Shown piece by piece: positions 11,088-21,104 of a stretch of 64,000 nt of DNA. The position numbers and the translations under genes were made by a program. Every line of letters starts with the position of its first letter. Position 1 is the stretch's first letter. Origin of the DNA: Megamerina dolium (lineage: Eukaryota > Arthropoda > Insecta > Diptera > Megamerinidae); contig OY978525.1 in NCBI GenBank assembly GCA_963854835.1, positions 102,193,388-102,257,387 of the forward strand, written 5' to 3'. The notes below the pieces were generated by a model. The model had not been told where the DNA came from, searched no databases, and saw only the letters and a program-made list of their open reading frames with translations.

Positions 11088-12384
11088 TAGGGTTGCCAAC
11101 AATAGCAAATATTGCAAGATATCAGCAAATAGAAAAAATATTGTAAAAATTATTAATGAATCCAAAACGGGTTGCAAATGTTACTGTTTAAATTTTGTGT
11201 TATACGGTGGATCCATCAAAATTTCTTAACTAAGCTCATATGAATATTTTATTGTACGTATGGGACGGAGCCAATATTATATAATCTATAATTTTCTTCC
11301 TAATATTGAAAAAATAAATAGTAAATTATACTACTTTTCGGCCAAAAAAATACCTAGATATTCAGGTATAGGGAATAGTTTAGGTCGAAGGTAGTTTTAG
11401 GTCACACCTTATTAAAAAGTTGCAATGGTCAGGTTTTTGAGATAACGGCAATTTTGTGTGACTATATTGAAACGTTTTTTTTTTTGTTTTTGCTAAACTG
11501 TTAATTACCACCAACGCAAGCAGTACTACGTTGTAAAAATGCTTTTAACGACATACAACCTGTAGTAGTTCAGCTAAAACCCGCAGAGTTATGGCTGGTA
11601 AAAATCAAAAGTTTACAGAATTTTTGTGATTTAAAAAAAATGTTGATTTCTAAAGTGATGTTATGATAAGAAGTTGTACAAATCAGGAATGTTTTATTTT
11701 CTTCAAGTAATGTGAAAAAAAAACACAAAAATACTGTTATCTTAAAAATATGACAATACAGAAAATTTTTTAGACATGTTTTGAGCTCAGAAAATCAATT
11801 TCTTGGAATTTTTAAAAAAATTAGTTGTAAAGTAGTGTCACAATAAATAAATAATGTCTAACAATATTTTTGCAATTTTTTTTTACGTTTTAACATTCTT
11901 AAACCAAAAACAAGTACGAAATATTTTTGAAAATTTTGAATAAGAAGAAAGAAATTCATTACACTTTTTATAAGAAAAAAATTAGTTTGAAACGTCAAAG
12001 CACTAGATCTGCCAGTACTTATACTCTAGAGCAATGACTCGTCATTTTGAGCATTTGCGTTTCAACTTTTGAATGGAAATTTTTAAAAACTCAGACAAAC
12101 GGGATTAGATCTATGTTTAGTAGAAATTATTAGCATGACCTCCTCTCTCATACAAAATGTGTATGGTCACTCCTTGTGTCACAGTTGAGTAGTTGGAGTC
12201 ATTTGTAGGAAAACCCGCATGTTACACAGACCATTCTATCATTCAATTTTAAAAGGTGGTGTATAATTTTTGGCTGAGAGCTTGCACATAGATATTTTAC
12301 TAAAGTTATTTGTTTGCAGCAATATTCGGATTTTAGAAAAGCTTGTCGGAAAGATTGTCTGAAATTGTGATGTTGGCAACCCTA
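11088..12384. mobile_element. Candidate 1.3-kb DNA element with short inverted ends
   Basis: TAGGGTTGCCAAC at 11088-11100 is exactly mirrored by GTTGGCAACCCTA at 12372-12384. If the outer TA is the target duplication, the inverted repeat is 11 bp (GGGTTGCCAAC). The interior is AT-rich with no ORF of note and no transposase similarity, so it would be non-autonomous. A match this short over 1.3 kb could be coincidence. Confidence 0.4.
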
Positions 12385-13164
12385 TACGGGCATATATACG
12401 TAACTCATGAATGGTTCTTATTAACATGTACCCTTGTACATACGAGTATGATTACTTGTACTGAAGTCTATATTAATATCGGCAAGAAATACAATAAACT
12501 TGTAATAATTGACTGATTTATTGAAACTACATACAATAACTATAAGAAATAGAACAATGAAAACTGTAGAATTTGATTGTAAAGCACTTTTAATTTTCTA
12601 GGAATGCACAAGAAAAAAGTTCAATTGAATTTATCTGAACTAACATGAAATTGTAGTAAAGAATCGACTAAGAAAATAGTCTCACAAAAAAAAAACTCAT
12701 TCATTCATATTCCACATACAAGTAATTAATAAAACTGAAATAACTTAATTTAAAGTGCTTAATACATGATCGAGAAACATAAATTTCTTTCATATATGTA
12801 TGTATTTAATTATGTTGTACTACATGTACATATACACAATTATGAACTAAAGAAGTAATTAGGATCAATGATGAATGTATTGTAATTTTAGTTATTAATC
12901 ATAACGCACAATCAATGGGAATATAGTTGGAATATTTTTGAAAAAACTACATTGTTTATGAAAAATTGTATTTTACTACAATTTATCAATTGCATTAACT
13001 ACCTGATGTGTACTTCTATTTGGTAAGAAATTCCATTCCCATACTAAAGGAAATGCAATTGTTAAAAGTAGCCTTCATGATTGATTTGCTCCCTCATTTT
13101 TGAATCAATCTAGTCATTCAAGAAAATTACGCCGGCATTGGATTGATTATACGATCTTTGTTTT
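12385..13164. other. AT-rich sequence, nothing recognised
   Basis: No ORF, tRNA or repeat structure seen beyond A/T tracts and TATGTA-type runs. Confidence 0.5.
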
Positions 13165-15009
13165 TATACCCTGCATAATGCAATATGCATGGTATATTCA
13201 TTTCGGTCAGATGTTTGTGTCCACTTGAAGGAATCTCCGGAGATATAGACATAGATATATATTCGTGATCAGCGTCGATTAAATTTTCGATTTAACGATG
13301 TCCGTCCGTCCGTCTGTCTGTCACCTGGCTGGTTCGCACGAAAACTTGAGTAAATATTGAGCTATTTCGATGAAATTTAGCATAAGTAATCTATGATCCA
13401 AGGGTACGGAGGGGATTGATATTGGGCATGATCGGTCAATAACCACGCCCACACCAAGCATTCAAAGCGACTAACCTCGAAATTTTCAAAATCTTTAACT
13501 TGCTATAACTCACATAATATACGACTTGGGACAACAATATTTGGCACATAGACTTATATTATACTACTATATAACCTCGCCAAAAGTAGTTGAGCCACGC
13601 CTACTTTTTAGCGTAGCTCTCATACAAAGTGTCTGTACTTCTTTTAAATTGAAACAGCTGTAACTTCTACAATCTTCTGTCCAGAATAACCATAATTGAC
13701 ACTGAGATTAACATGGTAGTCGGAAATAATATGGCAGAAAATCAGTGTGCCACGCCCACTACTTTTTGGGTCTCCCATACAAAGTTGCGGAAATTAAAAA
13801 AAATGTTACCGGTTATAACTTGCAAACTATTCAGCGTAGGACAACGAGATTTAAGGTGTGGATTAGTATTGTACGAGCAACTAGGCTCACAGAAAATGGG
13901 CGCACCACGCCCACTGTTTATCGTAGCCCCCATACAAATTTTAAATTGAAACAGCTGTAACTTCGGCAATCTTCTGCCTAAAATAACCATAATTGACACT
14001 TAGATTAACATCGTAGTCGGCAAAAATCTGGCAGAAAATCAGTGTGCCACGCCCACTCCTTCATGAGTCTCCCATACAAAGTCAAGGGAATTAAACTAAA
14101 AGTTTTAAGCTCCATAACTTACAAACTATTCAGCGTAGAATAACGAGATTTAAGGTGTTGATTAGTATTGTACGAGCAACTAGGCTCACAGGAAATAGGC
14201 TCACCACGCCCACTGTTTATTGTAGCCCCCATACAAATTTTAAATTGAAACAGCTGTAACTTCGGCAATCTTCTGCCTAAAATAACCATAATTGACACTT
14301 AGATTAATATCGTAGTCGGCAAAAATCTGGCAGAAAATCATTGTGCCACGCTCACTTCTTATTGGGGCTCCCATACAAAGTTGAGGAAATTAAACAAAAA
14401 TTTTAACCGCCATAACTTACAAACTATTCGGCGTAGAACAACCAGATTGAAGGTGTGGATTAGTATTGTAAGAGCAAATATATTCACAAGAAATGATCCA
14501 GCCACGTCCATTGTTTACAGTAGCTCCCATACAGGATGACTGAATTTCTTTTAAATTGAGGAGCTGCAGCTTCTGCAATCTTCTGTCTAGAACAATCATA
14601 ATTAATACTTAGGTTAATATGGTAGTTGGTCATAATCTGGCAAAAAATCAACATGCCACGCCCACTTTTTAATGGGGCTACCATACAAAGTTGAACTATT
14701 CAACGTAGGACAAACAAATTTAAGGTGTGGATTAATATTGAAAATTTAATTGGATTTACAAGAAAGAGGTAAGCCACGCCAACTTTTTATATAGCTCCCA
14801 TGCTAAGTCTCGGAATTATCTTAAAAACCTTCTTTAAATTATCCCTTTTAGAACTCTCATAACGTACAAAGTACTTCGTCAATGTCAACCATATTTCGGG
14901 TGTAAATTAGTAGTATATGCAAAAATTGTTTTTCAAAAAGTGGAAATAAAAGAAAAAGATGGATATTCGAGTAAACTTTTTATATATAAATCTACATATG
15001 CAGGGTATA
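13165..15009. mobile_element. 1.85-kb repeat element with 12-bp inverted ends and internal tandem array
   Basis: TATACCCTGCAT (13165-13176) is exactly mirrored by ATGCAGGGTATA (14998-15009). A GTCCGTCCGTCTGTCTGTC pyrimidine/GT-rich block at about 13302-13322 follows the left end, a hallmark of a repeat class common in fly genomes. The centre is an array of ~298-bp units. There is no transposase, so it is non-autonomous. The right end may extend a little, into GGTCGGCCCCATCCGACTGT. Confidence 0.6.
13590..14900 (+). repeat. Tandem array, ~298-bp unit, about four copies
   Basis: The landmark GCCACGCCCAC recurs at about 13750, 14048, 14346 and 14656. A second half-unit landmark, CCACGCCCACTGTTTA, recurs near 13905, 14205 and 14503. 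Each unit also carries CCCATACAAA, ACAAACTATTCAGCGTAG, TTAAGGTGTGGATTAGTATT and AAACAGCTGTAACTTC. The middle two units are the most alike and the last is degraded. Confidence 0.8.
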
Positions 15010-15239
15010 ATTTGGTCGGCCCCATCCGACTGTAAGGAGATTTTTTTATTATTATTTTTATTGTATTGAGTTTCTTTTTATTGAAGTCTTCTTTTGATAA
15101 AAGCACTAAATAGCTTCGAATGCTATTATTTGTAGTGTATATGCCCTATTCCTAGATATAGAATTAATGTCGAAGGCCATGTTTAAAATAAAATTTTGAT
15201 TGATTTAATCGACCCATCCAGCTAAAATAGTGTATAAGA

Positions 15240-15520
15240 ATGGTAGAAAAAGGCAGGTTAATCGAAAAGACACGTACAGCCACTGGTAGGTACTGTAAGA
15301 TATTAGCATCATCGCAATCCCCAAAAATTACCGAAAACGTTGCTGCAGGTAGTGAAAGTGCGACAGATGCCACAAATTGAATGCTTGTAGAACCCGCTGA
15401 GCCTTCAGTCTACGACTCATTGAATTGAACTAACGCAAAATTTTTTTTTAGTGATGAGGTTAACTTCACGATCGGTGGTTCTGGAAATGTGTAAAATCAC
15501 AAATGACTTGGGAAAGGCCT
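15240..15520 (+). mobile_element. Mariner-like transposase fragment (plus)
   Basis: Frames read KITENVAAGSESATDATN and then NFFSDEVNFTIGGSGNV. These resemble the ENIAAV..SV and IVFSDEAHFWLNGYVNKQN blocks of the MNRLTPEQR-type mariners seen elsewhere in the window, with the region between deleted. Dead copy, approximate ends. Confidence 0.45.
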
Positions 15521-15699
15521 AAGTGTGAATTATTGGTTCTTCTTTGAAAGTTCTTTATTCATCAAATTTTTATCTGAATAAAGTTATAGTTTCTTTTATG
15601 TGTATGGCATGTTGCATCCTCTTGCTATCTACTTTTTCCTCTTAGACGTTCGGTATTGACGTGGGTAAACAAAAATTTGGCACAATCTTCAGTTTTGAC

Positions 15700-15990
15700 C
15701 AAGTATAGTGTATACCAACTCTTTCACTCAAATTCCAGTTGAATTGCATCCTGTTCACCGAACGTACAACTGAAACGATGATCTAATGACTTCAATTCCT
15801 GCCGCAGTTAGGTCTTATAAGGATATAGGGGAAAATCTTTCCTCAAAATCTGCTATATAGTGGACGCGCAGGCACCAAGCTGTTACAATTGACAAATTTT
15901 GCCCTGGGTCACAGTCACTTCTTCGGTACCCACAGTAAAGGCTTTTGTTTCTCGGCAACATTACCACAGCAAATCCCTTTGATTGCTACT
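15700..15990 (-). mobile_element. Mariner-like transposase fragment (minus)
   Basis: On the minus strand, across a frame change, ADFEERFSPISL is followed by PYKTQLRQELKSLDHRFS. This matches the LRKDLGLHPYKIQLTQELKP block of the same mariner group, which normally lies between the two blocks seen in the neighbouring plus-strand fragment. So the two pieces lie head-to-head. Confidence 0.45.
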
Positions 15991-15999
15991 CTTTATTAG

Positions 16000-17525
16000 T
16001 AATAGCGCAATATCTCTGTAGTAATTTCAACTTATGAGAATTAATCGTTTTTAATTTACTTGGCGATCATCAAGTCTTATTGACATGCTTTCAAACCAAA
16101 ACTTCTGTAACCAAAATCCGACTTTTTATTTGAATATTAGAAAACGATCACTGTTTTCTCTCTTTCACTCGCTTTTACTCTCTCTCTCTCTCTATTTATC
16201 TAATTTTTTCTTCATAGGTCTACATGCCTTTCGCTTAAAAATCCACTTAGCATACTACATCAACAGTAACGCCTCCATAACTTATTCCACATATTTGTCA
16301 AATCGTCAACATTGACAAATGTTGTTTGTCCTCAGAAAATGGATCATTTGTTAGTACTACGTTTGTAAGAGTACATTCTTATCATTGATCATCAAATGTA
16401 CATTTTAAGCGAATAACATGGAGAAAAAAAAACCATTATAAAGATTTATTGACAAAATATGTATCATCTCAGCGTTTTTTCTCTCCGTGATTCCCATCGT
16501 CTAGTATATATCTTTAAGTATATTATTCGTTTTTTTTTTTTTTTTTTCCTTTTTTGCTTCTATGACTTTCGAAGCATATCTAATAAATGAAATCATTTGA
16601 AAATAAATAAACGATCCACATGAAATGAACGATCGTTTCGATGAGCTGCACTGTTGTGCTCTACTTACTTCCTCATAAACAGTGTAGGTGGGCATATTTT
16701 TCAACTTTACAGTGTTTTGGATACTTTTTTTTCTATCTCTTTGGACAACGTAATTATGACACAGATGTATAAAATTGTTGCAGATACATATATTTGTATA
16801 CTAAGCCAATATAAGCAATAGACAGATAGACAAACGAATAGACAAATAGACGCTTGAATGATGGTTGATGATAGTTGGAGGATCGCAAAGTTAATGCATG
16901 TTGGGCAAATATATCAATATGATCATGATGATGATGATGACGAACATGATACACAGAGGAAAAAATTATACAGAAAAAACTGTTGTTAAATCTTACTATT
17001 AACTGTAATAGATAAAAATATTGAAATAAATGTCTACTCACCACTATTGGCATTTTAAGCATTTAAGAAAGAAAATTTGTTTCGTACACTGTTTGCGAGT
17101 GGTTCTTTCCAATGTCCGACTTTCCAACGTCAAAAAATTGGTAATTCTACCGGCAACTGTATTACAAAGCTTTGAGTCTCCAACATAACGAAACTTGCAT
17201 AACATAACCTCAACTATGAGATCAGCAGATTTCACCTCATTAAATCTCTCTAATGAAATGTGGCTCCGACTCGCTAAGATAAAATGTGTAAATAAAGCTC
17301 ATTTTTTTCAGATGAGACAAATTTCCATCTCGTCTACTGATAAAACTTTAATTTTAGGGGCCCTGAAAACTCACATATGCTTATAATAAAGTCAATACAT
17401 TCTGAGCTTAGGATTGTTGGGTTTGTTTTTGAAGCTTTGGCATGATCCTTCCTTATAATGATAAGCTGGCGTAAAAGGACACTTATGTATGACATCAAAT
17501 CTCACATTGCATTGATTTTACTGAG
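16000..17525. other. AT-rich sequence, no gene recognised
   Basis: A CT microsatellite at about 16178-16193, a T16 tract near 16530-16547 and a GAT repeat at about 16922-16940. No supported coding or RNA gene. Confidence 0.5.
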
Positions 17526-17889
17526 TAGGTTAGGTTAGGTTATGTGGCTGCCCTTTCTTTGAGAGTACACACTTAGGCCCAAAAGGCCCATTGTGATACC
17601 ACCGAGCTTCTCTTCCAATACTGTTGTGCGCGTTGAATTTGGACAACATTAGAAGGGACTTACTTATATTAGCCGGTTCCGAACGGCAGAACCCTTGTGA
17701 CATCACTTCAACTTAGTTTTGTCACAGATCTCTTTTAAGAAGTATTTTTGGCAAATGGTTACTGCCGCAAAAATTGCAAATTCTTTCCGGCAGGTGGGAT
17801 ATTAAATTTTCTAATGCTTAAGCCGGGGATTTAACCCACGACCTACAGATCAGAAGGCTAATGCACTAACCACTGAGCTACGACACCCA
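17526..17889 (-). mobile_element. tRNA-derived SINE with the alternative GGTTA-type 3' tail
   Basis: Minus-strand copy. The head is GGGTGTCGTAGCTCAGTGGT with B box GTGGGTTAAATCC (one base off). The shared body follows (AAGTGATGTCACAAGGGTTC, GCCGTTCGGAACCGGCTAAT). After AGAGAAGCTCGG it departs from other copies into TGGTATCACAATGGGCC, TTTTGGGCCTAAGTGTGTAC, GGGCAGCCACATAACC and AACCTAACC. This gives the family a second tail type, also seen alone at 8511-8560. Confidence 0.75.
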
Positions 17890-18179
17890 CTGAGTATCAT
17901 TAATTTCAATGTACCTCTACGTAAGCTACGTCATACTAAGGCTTTTTATGTAAAACATTCGAGCCAATTACTAGGGCTCTTCTGGATTTTAATAGTTTGA
18001 ATAGTAATGTTTCCATTGATTATCCAGAGGTGCCCTAGTGGCTTTGCTATAAAATTGTTTTTATTTATATTTTTCGTTTAACTGTGAATTTTATTTTAGA
18101 TTAAGTTATTTTAGTAGACTGTTATAATAAATAAATAAATAATTTCTTAGCAAATTCAATATAAAGGACACAATTGAAG
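17890..18179. other. Spacer, nothing recognised
   Basis: AT-rich; TAAATAAATAAATAA near 18127-18142. No gene. Confidence 0.4.
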
Positions 18180-18400
18180 TGATCGCTGGCTAGTAGGCAG
18201 GATTGTGATCAGAATGTCACTGCAGGCACATGATTTCTACCGGAACTAGATTGAATGAAAATAGAGGAGAAAACCACCATTCATTTTTTCTGCCAACATC
18301 TGGCACTGGCGCTTTTCAGACAGACCACTTAACATAAACCTTTCCCCCAGTATCCAAAATAGAACTTTCAACAACCGACAAAAGAATTACTGGTATTTTT
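18180..18400 (+). mobile_element. Possible LINE ORF2 tail fragment
   Basis: With frame changes the plus strand reads WLVGRIVIRMSLQAHDFYRN, then EEKTTIHFFCQHLALALFRQ. This resembles the R..G....D.CR.C...ETi.HfLC.CPALar.R zinc motif at the end of RNase H LINEs. Cysteines are missing and stops intervene, so the call is weak. Confidence 0.35.
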
Positions 18401-18759
18401 GTCCAGAAATTCAACTAGTTTTGAAACCAATGATCTAGAGCTGTACTTTCTTCCCTATTTCTTGCTTCCATCTTTTTATGATCTCTTGACGCCGGAAATT
18501 CAGGTCGTTCAGACGCAATCATTTGGTAAATTCAAAAGAGTGCTTGGCAATGTTCAAACGCAACCCGAACGAGTTTCTTAGCAGTTTCTTAACCGTGGAC
18601 GAAGCATCTGTACTTCACAATTCCTTCAAATTAGTGCACTTTTCATGGTGAATCAAAGCCGAAGGATCCCATTCAACAAGGTCATGGCGATAGTTTCCTT
18701 GGGATGCGTCGGTTTGTCTGACAGCTTCTGGATTACCGTAGAACGTCCAAAATTATGAT

Positions 18760-19170
18760 CGTGCAAAACTTGGCGCACTTAGCGAGGAAAACATTCTCTT
18801 CACCAGAATTATGCCCGGCGCACAGTCCTCAGTAGTAATAGCAAAATTGCATGAATTAGATTACGAATTACTCCCTCAACCAGCATATCCTCCACTTTTA
18901 GACACCCGTGACTATTTCTTGCTTCCAAATCTAAAGAAATGGCTCGGCGGTAAGAGATTTGGATCGAAGGAAAAGGTCGTCAATGGGACAAGCGCCTATT
19001 TTGAGAACTTTAAGAAACGTCTTATTTGGAAGGAATAAAAACTTGGAGAAATGTTTAACTAGTTAAATGTATTGAAGTAAAAAGAGACTATGCTGAGGCT
19101 AAACGTAACTAAATTTATGAAAAAAAAAATATTTTATTTAAAACGGCACTGACTTAATGAGTCTAGTCAC
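18760..19170 (+). mobile_element. Mariner transposase C-terminal relic
   Basis: The frame 18811-19038 reads SSVVIAKLHELDYELLPQPA, then YPPLLDTRDYFLLPNLKKWL and GGKRFGSKEKVVNGTSAYFE. These correspond to the mariner/SETMAR-type end VIAKLHELgYELLPHPpYSPDLAPSDYFLFPNLKKWL, including the third catalytic Asp. Another frame just upstream (HQNYARRT) is the remnant of HDNARPHT. The 5' two thirds of the element are not recognisable. Confidence 0.7.
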
Positions 19171-20822
19171 TGTATTTAACTATAGAACTTCTAATTGCAA
19201 GATATGACGAAATGGATTTGGAGCGAGCTCGACCACCGAATCATGATCCAAATCACACAACTAATTTCTCCAAGTGTAAGTGTGATGAAGGCACAATATT
19301 AATGATTGCAATAAAAATTAATGAAATATTTTCTATGTCATTTCATGACCGCATGAGCCAAACAATGAATAATCAACCGGACGAATGAATGTACGAATGA
19401 ATGTATGAATGAATGAACAAATGAATGTTTAACTGAATAAATGTTTGTGATGTGTTTTTGAGTTTGAATGTGTGAATTTGTATTAGTATGTGTATATGCA
19501 TGGCATGCGGGGGTGTTGTCATTTCAGTCGCTTATTGCTGACATTTATGTTTAATAAATTATTGAAATTCTTTTCTCTTTCTATACATCTATGTAGTACA
19601 TATGTATAGGTTTAGCATTAATATGTGTGAATGTTTATGTTTTTTTTGTATTTCTGTTTTGAAAACGTGTAAAGCCAAAGAGAAAAAGTAGCATCATAAT
19701 GTAACGATTTGTAGCAATAAATTTTAAGTTAATGTTGTTAATTTGATGATTTTGATGGCTGAAGCTGTTACAATTTTTTTCTTTTTTTTTCTTTTGTTAT
19801 TTCATTTGAATTTTTATTATTTATTATGAGATTTTTATCTTTTCATATTTCAATTAATACGTTTTGTTGTTTTTTCTCACACTGTGGGCAAATAGATGCA
19901 TATGTCTATATTGTGTAATTTCATTTCCTGTTCAGACACACAAGCATACACAAGCACAAGTGCAGAGGCAGCAGGTTAGTATGTCATCTCTGCGATCTCT
20001 GTGTATATTTATGATTCCAGCAAAAATATATATAAACATATGATATATGGAAATATTATAAATTTACACATATTAATAATATGTAGTTTATTTATAACAC
20101 ACAATTGAGATTCAAATAAATTTTATTTTGAATTTTTTAGTGAAAGTGTTGAACTCATGGGCACTCCCATTGCGTTGTCAAGAATGCACTCTCACACTCG
20201 GTATCTCTCATAATCGAATATAAGAATATTTATGAGTACCCATTAAGATCAACGTGCCCATGTGTATGTGTCAATTGGTCTATGCGATGGATTTTTCTAA
20301 AAGTCATTTTTACTTTTAATTTCTATTGTTTTTTTGGTTATTCTTATGCTATAATGTTAACGTGAAATTATGTATGAATAAATGTAAAGTTGACACATGT
20401 CATGATCAATATCTTTCTGTCAAAAATTATACATATAACAAGTTGCCCAACACTTTGTTCTTTTTTATTATAAATATATTTATTTTTTTTTTCCATTCCA
20501 TTTTTGCTTGTCATGCTATTTGGTATTAGTTTGCCCTTCTTTTGGAATTTATTCTCAATTACATATAATATTGTACAATACATATGTATAGACAATTTTA
20601 TTTCATTTATTTCATATCATTCTTTGTAGTATTTAGATTTTCTTAAATTATCGTTACATAGATCTTGCTGTCAAAATTTGTCATTTTGCTCTTGAGATCA
20701 CTGTGAAATTAATAATGCTGAGAGTATTTGTGAAGCGAGCAATTACGTATTTGCATGAGTACTATATTACATATTTTTCAATTTCTGTAAGATAATTTTA
20801 AATATTAATTTTCCAAAAAATT
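19171..20822. other. AT-rich sequence, no gene recognised
   Basis: GAATGAATGAATG-type repeats near 19383-19437 and many T tracts. No supported gene. Confidence 0.5.
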
Positions 20823-21101
20823 TTAATATGCTTGTCTAAATCCCTTTAGACAAGTCATATGGTTGGTCCCTGAAAGGAAGAAAAATATAAGTTAACTTAA
20901 ATAAACACTTATTTTTTATTAACGTACATGAATTTCATACTTACCATATGACCACCCTGACTCTCCGCATAAATTCCTTTTATGCTGTCTATTCGCCTCT
21001 CGTGCGACGATCGACCGATTCAATTCAAATTCGGTCCTTAATTCTAAAACATCGTGCCATTCCGCATCGTAATCGAGTTCACGAACAAAACGATATTTTT
21101 T
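20823..21101 (-). pseudogene. Orphan two-exon coding remnant, N-terminus missing
   Basis: On the minus strand, an open frame 21101-20945 ends at TCATATG|gtaagt. A 75-bp intron ends with a clean acceptor (cttcctttcag), and 20869-20823 continues in frame to TAA. The product is about 67 residues. It contains RFVRELDYDAEWHDVLELRT, EFELNRSIVAREANRQHKRN and GESGWSYGTNHMTCLKGFRQ. The composition looks like real protein and this patch is GC-richer than its surroundings. There is no Met before the intron. A TAA at 21104-21102 closes the 5' side at an A/T-rich stretch, so either an acceptor lies inside (a weak one at ttttag|AATTAAGG) or the head has been lost. I recognise no domain; a transposon exon or gene relic are both possible. 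Confidence 0.35.
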
Positions 21102-21104
21102 TTA

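Noticed and set aside
18400..18720. Possible minus-strand transposase upstream of the 18.8-kb mariner
   Set aside because: Frames were broken and no recognisable block could be aligned in either strand.
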